NCBI GenBank assembly: GCA_041596515.1 | Contig: JBFHIJ010000014.1 | Coordinates: 1 to 64,000 of the forward strand | Direction: 5' to 3' | Source of the DNA: JBFHIJ01 sp041596515 | Lineage (GTDB): Bacteria; Bacteroidota; Ignavibacteria; Kapaibacteriales; UBA2268 | DNA length: 64,000 nt | Shown: one piece after another, positions 34,598 to 44,200 of the stretch | Position numbering within the stretch: the first letter of the stretch is position 1 | Layout of the letters: each line of letters starts with the position of its first letter | Position numbers and translations under genes: made by a program | The notes under the pieces: generated by a model | What the model was told of the DNA's origin: nothing | Databases searched by the model: none | The model's input: the letters and a program-made list of their open reading frames with translations, nothing else

Positions 34598-36022
34598 CTA
34601 TTCCAATATCACTTTTTTAGCTGCCACAACTTCTCCATCCTTCATTATAGACAGAATGTATACTCCTGTTGCAAAGTCATTACCCAGCTCTATAGCAGTA
34701 AACGCCTTGCCGGTAGAAAGGTAATCCTGACTGTCAATCTGCATAGATCTGCCGTCAAGTGAGCTGAGTTTATAAGAATATACTCCCGACCCCTGTGCTT
34801 CAAATTCTAAATTTAGCTTACTGCCGGAAGAAATAGGATTGGGATAGACTGATATATTTTGTATAGCATTTTGTTTTTGTAAAACGGAAGTTATGGGCTG
34901 GAGCGTGGCGAATTTAGAATTTCCAACCAGAAATCCTTTGGACATAGATAATCTTTCATAATCATTAATTATACTAGCATTTTTGCCTAAAGAATTCCAA
35001 TTTTCCTCTATCCAGGTAGTCCCATAATCTGAAGAATAAAAGGAATTATAGAGTGTTGATATACATAAGTAGTTACTAAACTTATTAAATTCTATAATCG
35101 AACCAAATGTAAAGGATAAGGAATCAGTTAGAATATCAATCTCACCACTAAATTTATCTATTTTTAGTATCTGCCTGTGTGGAGTCGGTGTATAAGCTGT
35201 ATCCGGATCTCCTCCATTAGGGTTTTTCAAAAGAATTTTTTCAAAAGAGTACTCAAGGGATTGTGTATAGAAATATTTGTCATCAATCGCATAGCATTTT
35301 GATAATTCCATACTATCAATTTTAAAGGATTTTACCCAACTCTCACCTTTGTCAGTACTTATCAGAAACAGATTATCTGTAAAAAAGTTTAATTGTGACA
35401 AGAATGGCACTTTCCTTCTTAAATGTACCAAAGCATATAGGGTATCGTTAAACATATTAGGAGTGTAAATTATAGTATCTTCATATTGCTGTTGCTTATC
35501 AAGATTGATATTTATTTCTTTAATGCTCCATGTATGTCCTATGTCAGTACTAATACCTATGAATCTATCAGACAAACCACCCACAAATACTAAACTATCA
35601 AAACAGCTTATATTACTAAATGCAAAAGAATCATCGAAATAACAGGTATCAACCCATGCATTACCACCATCGGTACTTTGCAAAAAATTATTGTATCCTG
35701 TAATAGCAATTATATTGTTTTTGTCAAGGTATTTCACATTCATAATAGCTTGTTCAAAGAGTTCAGTAAATGAGATATCCATATCTTCATAATATACTGT
35801 ATCCCAAGTCTGCCCATAATCATTTGTATGTGTGATTAATCTGGAATAAGGTAAACTAGTATTAGTTTTGGAAGCAACAGCAGTGATCGAATCTAAACAT
35901 GAAACTCGGCTATGCCCCGCAGTCTGAACTGTATCGTTATTTAAATGTGTAAACTTCCACTCGTAATCAGAACTATAAAGAGAAGAATAAGCTAAAACCA
36001 GAATTATAAATAAATATTTCAT
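34598..36022 (-). CDS. T9SS-sorted BNR/propeller-like protein, tandem paralogue 2
   Basis: 474 residues with the same plan as its neighbour at 33118: near-identical signal peptide, Asp-box-like units (STDGGNAWVDTCY, STDIGHTWSIKEI, STDKGESWVKSFK, SSDYGTTWIEENW) and a near-identical T9SS tail. An AAAGG ribosome binding site lies about 9 nt before the ATG. The 65-bp spacer to the gene at 33118 is also repeated upstream of this gene (compare 34534-34597 with 36023-36085), as expected from a tandem duplication that included the intergenic segment. Confidence 0.85.
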   Translation of the reverse strand: MKYLFIILVLAYSSLYSSDYEWKFTHLNNDTVQTAGHSRVSCLDSITAVASKTNTSLPYSRLITHTNDYGQTWDTVYYEDMDISFTELFEQAIMNVKYLDKNNIIAITGYNNFLQSTDGGNAWVDTCYFDDSFAFSNISCFDSLVFVGGLSDRFIGISTDIGHTWSIKEININLDKQQQYEDTIIYTPNMFNDTLYALVHLRRKVPFLSQLNFFTDNLFLISTDKGESWVKSFKIDSMELSKCYAIDDKYFYTQSLEYSFEKILLKNPNGGDPDTAYTPTPHRQILKIDKFSGEIDILTDSLSFTFGSIIEFNKFSNYLCISTLYNSFYSSDYGTTWIEENWNSLGKNASIINDYERLSMSKGFLVGNSKFATLQPITSVLQKQNAIQNISVYPNPISSGSKLNLEFEAQGSGVYSYKLSSLDGRSMQIDSQDYLSTGKAFTAIELGNDFATGVYILSIMKDGEVVAAKKVILE

Positions 36023-36085
36023 TACCGAACCTTTGTTTCAGAGGGTTAAAATAAGACAAATTAATATAATCCTTTATAATTTCCG

Positions 36086-37498
36086 CTATTCCACTATCAC
36101 TTTCTTAACCGCAACAACTTCTCCATCTCTGAGGATAGATAAGAAATATGCGCCTGGGGCAAGATTGCTTCCTAGCTGAAGTTCTATATTATTTGATCCT
36201 GCACTTAAAAATGATTGCGATCCAATATTAAAAGCTCGTCCGTCAATTGTGCTGAGTTTGTAGGAATAAACTCCTGCTTCTTTTACATCAAATTCTAAAT
36301 TAAGCTTACTGCCGGAAGAAATAGGATTGGGATAGACTGATATATTTTCAACAAAATATCTGCTTTCGTCAACACTAACCGGATAAGAGATGGTACCAAA
36401 AGAGTTCATTCCTACTAGCATTCCTTTCTCAAATATTGGTCTTACTGTTGACAATATCTCAAAATTAGTAGTTTCGCTCCCATTTGATAGTTTTTCCAGC
36501 CTAAAAGAAGAGCCATAGTCATCTGATACATAAATCTTATTATAAAAACTAGCGACAAATTTGTTGTCAAATATGTCTAGCTTCTTGCATTGCTCTATAT
36601 CGGGGACATCAAAGTTAAACAAAGTATCTACTACATTTGTGTTAGGATTAATCCTTAGAAGATAAGAGATTCTATCTGAGAATATATATTCCTGTCCGGC
36701 GTATTTGACTGTATCTTCAGCTATTCTATCAGAAGAGACAGTATAGATATTTCCGTCATTACCTATTTCATAATCCATAATTTCATTAAATGGAATAAAT
36801 GCAATTTCTGACCAAGATGTCCCTTTGTCAGAAGATTTTAAAAACTGTACACTGTACTCTTGTTCTGCATCAGCAAATCTATACGACAAGGTTTTATATT
36901 GTTTGTAAAGGATAATATCATTCCCATTAATATATGGTGTACCAACTAACTCCCTTGTGATTTCATCTTCTATATCATGCGTTGCATCTATTTTGATTTT
37001 GTTCCATGATTCACCATAATCTTCACTATATACAAAAGTTGAATCATCTCTGTCGCCGGCAACAAGATAGTCTCCCCAGTTCTTCAATTTGTATGTACGA
37101 ACCATTTTATCCTGGTCTATGGCCACTGTATCCCAATTTAAACCAGCGTTATGCGTATAAATTATCCTTGAATTTGGAATAAGCATTGCTATATTGTTCG
37201 AATCCATTACAGCCATATCTAAAATATATAGCAGTGGTTCCATATATGGCTGAAAATAAAACAAAGTATCCCAACTTAATCCTGAATTACTTGTCTTCAT
37301 AATTTGACAACTTGATTGTATATCAGTCGATGTGCTATGTGCCAGATAAAAGCATGTAGTGTCAATAGCATCTACTACTGCATAATTACATATTATCTTT
37401 TCACTATAAGGGTAGTTTAATGATTGAATATCCCACTGTTCTGCATTCAAATTGAATCCGGCAAATGCAATAATTATATAAAGTATGATTCTTTTCAT
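36086..37498 (-). CDS. T9SS-sorted BNR/propeller-like protein, tandem paralogue 3
   Basis: 470 residues. Signal peptide (MKRIILYIIIAFAGFNLNAEQWD), Asp-box-like units (TSNSGLSWDTLFY, THNAGLNWDTVAI, SEDYGESWNKIKI, SSDKGTSWSEIAF, SDDYGSSFRLEKL), and a T9SS tail that keeps the ISVYPNPISSGSKLNLEF core of the two downstream paralogues but is otherwise more diverged. It starts 11 bp after the stop of the gene at 37510, so the two are surely cotranscribed. Ligand unknown. Confidence 0.83.
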   Translation of the reverse strand: MKRIILYIIIAFAGFNLNAEQWDIQSLNYPYSEKIICNYAVVDAIDTTCFYLAHSTSTDIQSSCQIMKTSNSGLSWDTLFYFQPYMEPLLYILDMAVMDSNNIAMLIPNSRIIYTHNAGLNWDTVAIDQDKMVRTYKLKNWGDYLVAGDRDDSTFVYSEDYGESWNKIKIDATHDIEDEITRELVGTPYINGNDIILYKQYKTLSYRFADAEQEYSVQFLKSSDKGTSWSEIAFIPFNEIMDYEIGNDGNIYTVSSDRIAEDTVKYAGQEYIFSDRISYLLRINPNTNVVDTLFNFDVPDIEQCKKLDIFDNKFVASFYNKIYVSDDYGSSFRLEKLSNGSETTNFEILSTVRPIFEKGMLVGMNSFGTISYPVSVDESRYFVENISVYPNPISSGSKLNLEFDVKEAGVYSYKLSTIDGRAFNIGSQSFLSAGSNNIELQLGSNLAPGAYFLSILRDGEVVAVKKVIVE

Positions 37499-37509
37499 TA
37501 TGAGTCTCT

Positions 37510-38916
37510 TTATTTTATGATTAATCTTTGTGTTCCGATTCTTTGATTGCCGAGCTTGAAAGTCAGTAGATATGTTCCGGATACAATATTATTGCTAATA
37601 TGTATAGCAGTATTATTTATCTGAGAAGACAAATATCCTAAATCTGTCGCTACAATAAGCTTCCCGGAAAGATCATGAATAAGGTAAGAATACATTCCTG
37701 ATTTCTTAATACCCAAATTGATATTTAACTTAGAATCAGACTCTAATGGATTTGGATATATAGTAATTTTTGATTCTTTTGTGTTTTGGTCGGCTACATC
37801 TGTAGTGTTTTCCAATCTTAAAATTCTTCTTGCTAATAATATCATCCCGTAATTACGGTTTGGTATAGCCATGTCTTCTATACTTGTTAATGTATCATTT
37901 AAAACAGAATTTATCGTCTTCCAGGATTGTCCCTTATCTGTTGAGTAGTATACATTACTTATAGACAGTCCATATAAAACATTCTCATTTTTCTGAAGCG
38001 AAAAAAAAGTTGTGGGTAAATGTGCGACTGTATCAAAATTATTATTATTTATAGAATAGATATAGTGTTGAATTTGTCCTCTTGCCTCTTTGTGAGTTAC
38101 CACCCCTTCATCATTATAAATGCCAACAGAATCTAAAAAGCTAGTGCAGTACCCTACATGGTAGACCTCATTGTCAGATTCGAATATATCAAGGATACCA
38201 TTTGCTTCTGCTAAGAAAATCTTTTCCCAAGTATCCCCCCAATCTGTGCTTTGCACATAGACTGTATTCTTAGTAACAAGATTGATATAAGGAGAACATT
38301 CATATTTTACAGAATATGTCTTAGAGCTAAGTAATGTCCCATCAGATAGAAGTTTCACTCTACCTTGAGTTGGCTCTTCATAGCAGTCATTTGTATATAT
38401 CGAATCGTCTATTGATTTGACTTCCCAGGTTTCCCCTAAATCATAGCTATAAGCACAATTTTCAGATAGATAACTAACAATCAAAGTATCTCCGTAAGCA
38501 TCCAATTTGAATCCGGAGTTAAGATTACTTCCATCAGTAATGGGAATGAATGACCAAGTATCTCCACAATCAGTAGTTTTCATTAAAGTGCCTTTACCAT
38601 AAAGTGCTATAATTGTGTTTCTATCTATATATCGAATATCGTGGATTGTTTCCTTCGCCTTGTTTATTTTTGATTTATAGTAGATAGTATCCCAAGTATT
38701 TCCATAGTCTTTCGTTATTTCTATATAAGTATAAGGAGGAAATACCTGACCATAAGTCCTGGAAACAACAAAGTTCAAACTATCTAAAGCTGAGACTCTC
38801 ATTGTACCATTTAGTACAGGTTCTCCTCTTTGAATTGTTTGCCATCTGTTGTTGTCGTTAGAAAAGGATTTTTGAAAAGCACAAATTAAAAAGCAAAATA
38901 GTAAGATATACCGCAT
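37510..38916 (-). CDS. T9SS-sorted BNR/propeller-like protein, tandem paralogue 4
   Basis: 468 residues. Signal peptide, Asp-box-like units (TKDYGNTWDTIYY, TTDCGDTWSFIPI, SYDLGETWEVKSI, STDWGDTWEKIFL, STDKGQSWKTINS) and a C-terminal T9SS tail (ITIYPNPLESDSKLNINL ... SGTYLLTFKLGNQRIGTQRLIIK) that is the most diverged of the four. A TTGAGG ribosome binding site precedes the ATG. It is the first of the four tandem genes and lies 67 bp after the Cys-rich T9SS gene on the same strand. Confidence 0.83.
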   Translation of the reverse strand: MRYILLFCFLICAFQKSFSNDNNRWQTIQRGEPVLNGTMRVSALDSLNFVVSRTYGQVFPPYTYIEITKDYGNTWDTIYYKSKINKAKETIHDIRYIDRNTIIALYGKGTLMKTTDCGDTWSFIPITDGSNLNSGFKLDAYGDTLIVSYLSENCAYSYDLGETWEVKSIDDSIYTNDCYEEPTQGRVKLLSDGTLLSSKTYSVKYECSPYINLVTKNTVYVQSTDWGDTWEKIFLAEANGILDIFESDNEVYHVGYCTSFLDSVGIYNDEGVVTHKEARGQIQHYIYSINNNNFDTVAHLPTTFFSLQKNENVLYGLSISNVYYSTDKGQSWKTINSVLNDTLTSIEDMAIPNRNYGMILLARRILRLENTTDVADQNTKESKITIYPNPLESDSKLNINLGIKKSGMYSYLIHDLSGKLIVATDLGYLSSQINNTAIHISNNIVSGTYLLTFKLGNQRIGTQRLIIK

Positions 38917-38982
38917 TACAACCTCAAATAATATTCTTAAAATATGGCTACCGAAGCGTGAACTTCGATAGCCACTGTTTAA

Positions 38983-40017
38983 TTACTTCACGATAGAAAA
39001 AATTTCTTTTCCTACAATTGAATTATCCGCTTTAATAGTTACAGTGTATAAACCTGAACTTAGTTGACTTAAGTTATAATCTTGGCTATCAAGGCTTTGT
39101 GTTGTACTTAGTACAATATTACCTAGCATGTCAGCTATAACAATTTCTACTTCTTTATATTGATCAGAAACAGTTAATGTAATTGTTCCATCTGATGGAT
39201 TAGGAGAAATAGAAAATCCACTGGCAATTTGGTCAACATTAATTTCTTTTCTTCTTACGCCACCTTTGTCAAAGTAGTAATCCATATCACCACAATCGTA
39301 TTTACATGGAAAAAATATTCCACCAGTACAAACTGTGTCTTTTTCGAAAACGTTTATAGGAGATTTTGAAGCGATGTAGATATTCCCTGTTTCAGTTGAG
39401 AACCCATCTTCAAATCTTGCAAAAATAGAACTTACACAACATTTTTCACCACTACACGGTTTCCACCAGATGTCAGCAGGAAAGACAGGAAAATTAACAT
39501 CTATATCGATTAACTCTATATCTGCTGGATCAAATTCAATTGGGCCAGGTAGTTTGATATCAATAGGACTTTCAAACATCCATTTAGTTTTACATTTAGC
39601 TTTCGTTGCTACAATCGAAGTATTATTGATATCAGTTCCTGCTCTCGCAAATTTTTCTAATATCTTTATTTCTAAATAATTGTGGAGACCGATATCAGTT
39701 AAATCTCTATCTCCCCAAAAAGCTAAATCGGATAAATTGTGAGTACAGTTAGGCTGGGACAAAGAAACCCAATATTGTGAAATATGAAACATATGTGCAT
39801 TATTTGTATAAGCATAATAATACTCACAAAATACTCTACAACCACATGGTAGAACTTCCATATAAAATAGTGGTTGGTCCCAAATGACTGAATCGGCTAA
39901 TACAACATCACAAGGTGGAATTGGATAATATTCTTCATCCTGTGCCTGAGCATTGCCTACAAATGCTACAGTTGCTAAAATCACGCCTATGAAATAGGCA
40001 ATAAAACGTTTAGACAT
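38983..40017 (-). CDS. Cys-rich secreted protein with T9SS sorting tail
   Basis: 344 residues. Signal peptide (cleavage after GNAQA, about 25), then a body with many cysteines arranged in pairs (PPCDVV, LPCGCRVFC, KPCSGEKCCVS, DTVCTGGIFFPCKYDC), suggesting disulfide-rich structure outside the cytoplasm, and a T9SS type A tail (FSISPNPSDGTITLTVS ... SSGLYTVTIKADNSIVGKEIFSIVK). I do not recognise the central domain. An AAAGGAG ribosome binding site lies 6 nt before the ATG, and a structured leader (40043-40115) lies immediately upstream of it. Confidence 0.8.
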   Translation of the reverse strand: MSKRFIAYFIGVILATVAFVGNAQAQDEEYYPIPPCDVVLADSVIWDQPLFYMEVLPCGCRVFCEYYYAYTNNAHMFHISQYWVSLSQPNCTHNLSDLAFWGDRDLTDIGLHNYLEIKILEKFARAGTDINNTSIVATKAKCKTKWMFESPIDIKLPGPIEFDPADIELIDIDVNFPVFPADIWWKPCSGEKCCVSSIFARFEDGFSTETGNIYIASKSPINVFEKDTVCTGGIFFPCKYDCGDMDYYFDKGGVRRKEINVDQIASGFSISPNPSDGTITLTVSDQYKEVEIVIADMLGNIVLSTTQSLDSQDYNLSQLSSGLYTVTIKADNSIVGKEIFSIVK

Positions 40018-40042
40018 AACGTCTCCTTTAGGTATATTATAA

Positions 40043-40115
40043 AAAAAGATGGCACACCTGTGCCGTTTCTATTTGTGGGGCTGCCAACTCCTACATCGTG
40101 CAGCCTCATCTTTTT
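40043..40115 (-). ncRNA. Putative three-way-junction leader RNA
   Basis: In the 5' leader of the Cys-rich gene three helices can form. P1: AAAAAGAT (40043-40050) with ATCTTTTT (40108-40115). P2: GGCAC/GTGCC (40051-40055 with 40060-40064, 4-nt loop). P3: GGCTGC/GCAGCC (40079-40084 with 40100-40105). On the minus strand P1 closes on a run of seven U (40041-40047), so the structure could also terminate transcription before the gene. I do not recognise a known riboswitch family. Confidence 0.5.
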
Positions 40116-40371
40116 ATCTTTTAATCTACGATTACTACTTTCTCTCTATCGTTTACAGTTACCTACTGCTAACTTCATTTATTGTAAATCTAAGTATAAA
40201 TAATTATACAAACAAGTACTAATTGCAATTTTATCATTTTTTTTTTTTGATTGTTTAACTCGCAGATTTTAATTTTACAGCTTTATAGTAAGTTATTTAA
40301 ACCAATGAATAGTCTTTTTACATTACCATTCAGTAACATACTATCTCAGTATTTTTTTATCCATATAACAT
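40116..40371. other. AT-rich intergenic stretch
   Basis: About 255 bp with long T runs (a run of 12 or more near 40240) and no ORF or structure that I can support. It presumably carries the promoter of the minus-strand cluster starting with the Cys-rich gene. Confidence 0.4.
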
Positions 40372-40403
40372 AAAAAAACTCCCTCAGCACAATGCGGAAG
40401 GAG
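40372..40403 (-). terminator. Terminator of the 40451 lipoprotein gene (repeat copy B)
   Basis: The same hairpin and U-tract as at 33054-33086, identical over about 39 bp. It sits 48 bp past the stop of the minus-strand lipoprotein gene. Confidence 0.8.
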
Positions 40404-40450
40404 CTTGTAATAAATTATCTAAAATATTGACAAGTGCCTTATTTGGCATT

Positions 40451-41101
40451 CTAGTCTAATGGGAATTCATAGAGCTTCATTGTTTTAGGTGTCAAGATCC
40501 CGGTAGTAGCCTGCACAATCCCCACTCCCGGTACAAGCTCCAGATACTTATCATCGTAATCATCAATCAGCTTCCATGTTTCATACACTATTTTCTTAGT
40601 ACTAAAGTATCCTTTTTCACATCTATAAGTATGTATTCCAACAGTTATTTCTTCTACATCCGAATAGTACTGTGGAAATAGCCTGTCTTTGCCTGTTATT
40701 TGCAAGTTGCTACCATAAGAATAATGTACGTAAGCTTCACATACAAAGCCATCTTCAACTAAATAATAAGTGTTAGATGATGGAGAAGTATCATCGTTAT
40801 ATGCAATATCTCCTTTGTAAAGCATATATGGATATTCCTCACTACCTAAATTATAAGTATGTGAAATATAAAGACACATGGTTTCTTTATGGTCATATTG
40901 ATAAGTATTTGCATAATTCCAGTAATTATTCAATTTAAATTTCATAATAGGAGTAAGCGAATCAAGACGTAACGTATCTTTTGCCGCAACCCTCGGTGCA
41001 ACTATGGTGTTATCGTCTGATGATTTATCACAAGCTGTTATAAAACTTATTCCCACTAATGCCAATAGAAAAGGCATACATTTTAAATAATTCAACTTCA
41101 T
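40451..41101 (-). CDS. Hypothetical lipoprotein
   Basis: 216 residues. The signal peptide ends with the lipobox FITAC (Cys about 24), followed by an acidic linker. The rest is beta-rich (FKLNNYWNYANTYQYDHKETMCLYIS, YYLVEDGFVCEAYVHYSY) and fits a small soluble envelope domain. I recognise no family. It has its own terminator and ends a short minus-strand unit; the next gene upstream (41253-44480) has its own terminator too, so it is likely transcribed alone. Confidence 0.72.
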   Translation of the reverse strand: MKLNYLKCMPFLLALVGISFITACDKSSDDNTIVAPRVAAKDTLRLDSLTPIMKFKLNNYWNYANTYQYDHKETMCLYISHTYNLGSEEYPYMLYKGDIAYNDDTSPSSNTYYLVEDGFVCEAYVHYSYGSNLQITGKDRLFPQYYSDVEEITVGIHTYRCEKGYFSTKKIVYETWKLIDDYDDKYLELVPGVGIVQATTGILTPKTMKLYEFPLD

Positions 41102-41189
41102 AGTGCCCTCAATAATAATAAAATATTGTAATTACAAAGATAATAATGATTTTATCTAAATACAAAACTTATAATATATATTTTATAAT

Positions 41190-41222
41190 AAAAAAACTCC
41201 CTCTGTACAGTACAGGGGGAGT
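41190..41222 (-). terminator. Rho-independent terminator of the fused dehydrogenase gene
   Basis: ACTCCCTCTGTAC (41196-41208) and GTACAGGGGGAGT (41210-41222) pair at 12 of 13 positions, followed on the minus strand by the U-tract from 41190-41195. Confidence 0.85.
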
Positions 41223-41252
41223 CAAATTCATTTTCACACTATGTATTCAAGA

Positions 41253-44200
41253 TTACTTAAATGCTTTCTCTAAAAGTCCATCGCCTTTAAGACTAAGTCT
41301 CTCGAAATAGTCAGGGACATCTTTACCAATAAGCTTATCTACGTACATTTTCGCCAAGTACTGACCAAGCATAAAGCCTTGACCACGCAGCCCAGTAAAT
41401 AGACCTGCTTCAGGATCTATATACATTCTTGGTTCTACGTAGTAGCCCGCCCATATTGCCTGAAAGCCTACACTGGAAAGCTCTGGTATCCAGTCTACAA
41501 AGACTTCGGATACTATCCTTAAAAACTCCTCAGAGTTAATTTTCAGATTTGCTTTAGCTTCTTGAGCGTCTACTGCAGGCGATGCACAACCAATAATCTG
41601 GCCGGTCTCAGCTAACTGCTGACCGTAGACAGCTACAAAGCCTTTGTATTTTCTTCGATCTATTAACATCGGCAATGGAATTCCCTCTTTGCCCATCATA
41701 GGCAAGCGACGAGTAATAAATGCCTGGTGCTTCACAGGGTAAAGCCCTGTTTCAATGCCAACCATTTTAGTAAACTCTTCTGCTTCAGGTCCAAGTGCAT
41801 TGATGAAGATCTCAGTCTCGTATTCTACATACTCTTTGTCGTGATTCTGCACTAACACTTGATATTTATTATCATTTTTAGTAACCTGTATTAGTTTACA
41901 GTCCTCCTGCACAGCCCCACCATTTTTCACACCAATCTGCCTGATTAGATCTACTACTTTGCCGGGAGTTGCCTGCCAGCAGTCTTTAGTAATAAGAGCT
42001 GCCTGATATGTATCAAGGTTTTGGTTAAAGCGAGGAGATATTTCTTTTGCAAAGTCTTTCGGCTCTATCATATAGGCATTGGACCACTGCTTAGAAGCCT
42101 CCAAAGCCTGATATAATTCTTTATCATGAGCGAAAGTAACATAGTCAATAGGTCTAAAATCAATATTTGATGTTTTGTCTAACTCTTTGAATATCTCTAA
42201 ATTATTTACAGCTATATCAGAAATCTCAGGTAAAGAGAAAGCCGGGCGACCGCCTGCAATATTTCTCCATGAGGAGCCCCTGCCGTAGTTAATCAAAGTT
42301 GGCTCCATGCCCTCTTCCGCTAAATAACGGAATAAAGCAGATCCACCAATGCCACCACCGGCTATAAGCGATTTTACCTGTATCTTTTTAATATTTTTAG
42401 TTGCAATAGGAACTATTTTGTGAACTGAACCATTCGGATAAAGCTCACCCATATTTACCTGATTAGACATCGGACCGCGAGGAGTTGCTTCGCCAACGAT
42501 AGTTATGCCACTGCCTGCTAAAGTCTGTTTCAGGCGTTTGATACATCTTTTACCACGGCAAGCCCCCATACCCAAGCGGGTAGTATGTTTGATTTCATCC
42601 ACGGAAATAAATTTCCTATCGCCTATGACTCCCATGATAGTATCCATGGTCACGTCATCGCAGTGACAAATATATTTTTTAGATTCTATATTTTCATCAT
42701 TATGATCAAATTCAACAGGCTCAGGGTAGTTGTCTTTTACAATAAAACCACGAGCTTTTACGATCTCTCTACCTTCCAAATCAACAGCTTTCACTCTTGC
42801 GATATGAGTTTTATTACCTTTCTTGAAGATTTTTTCGATAACGCCTTCGCCAAGTTTTTTGCCATTGTTATCTACTAAAAAGACTTCTTTACCAGATTCA
42901 ATGTCGAACTCTACAGGTAAGAATAGCCATCCTTTTTTGATATTATAACCGAAGATAGCAAGACCCGGGCATTGGTAAACGCATTCCATACAGCCGATAC
43001 ATTTATCATAATCTATTACCGGAACAGTAGAGGAAGAGTTTTTGCTAATAGCACCATGCGGACATGAGAAAGCACAAGGATTACAAGCAAAGCCGTAAAG
43101 GCAGTCTGCAATAACAAATGGCTTTTCTAATCTGTCTTCATTCGGCATAGCCGGATCAGCAATTATTTTATGAGGGTGCTGCTGAGAATCTATATATTCT
43201 TTAGAGATTCTAAGATAGTCGTCGTAGTTATATCTGACACCTAAATCTTCCAGTATTTCATAAGCTACCTGCTTACCTCTGAGCACTGCACTGGTTCCTT
43301 CGCCTATTCTAACAGCATCGCCGACACCGTGGCAATCCCTCTTGAATATTTCTTTACCCTTAATAAGCAATGCATCATCCGGCACAAGGCCTGTGCAGAT
43401 ATTAATAGCATCTATACCGGTGATTATCTTTTCAGTACCGGGTACAGGTTTGAAATTTTTAGATTCGGCAACTACTGCACCAACTATCCCGTCTTTGTTT
43501 TTATTTGGAATAGCTTTAACAAGTATGTGAGATAGCATCACAGGTATGCCGAGCCTTCTCACTCTATTCGCTTGCACAGGGAAACCGCCTTCATTGGGTT
43601 GAGCCTCGATGATTGCTTTTACATTAGCACCACCCTGCATAAGCTGATAAGAAGTAAGGTAGCCGATATTACCAGCACCTACAGTCAAAATATTTTTACC
43701 AAGAAGAGTAAGCTCGTCATTCATCATTTTCTGAACAACGGCAGCAGTGTATACACCAGGCAAATCATCATTTTCAAATGAAGGCATAAATGGCACCGCA
43801 CCTGTGGCGATAACCAATACATCTGCCTCTACATAATATATCTCATCAGTTTTAATATTTTTGACCGCCAGACGTTTGCCATCTAAAATATCCCAAACAG
43901 TAGAGTTTAGTAATATATTTTCATGGCTTTCGCCTGCAAGAGTTGCGGAGATATCAAAACCACGCATACCACCAAATTTCTTTTCTTTTTCGAAGAAGAA
44001 AAACTGGTGAGTCTGCATATTAAACTGACCGCCGACTTTATCATTATTATCAATAACTATATTATCAACGCCAAAGCCCTTCAGCTGTTCGCGAGCGGCT
44101 AGCCCTGCAGGGCCGGCACCAATAATAGCTACGGTAGTTTTATAAACTTTTACTTCATGATTATTCTTATAATCCGATACGCTCGGAGTATAATCTTTCG

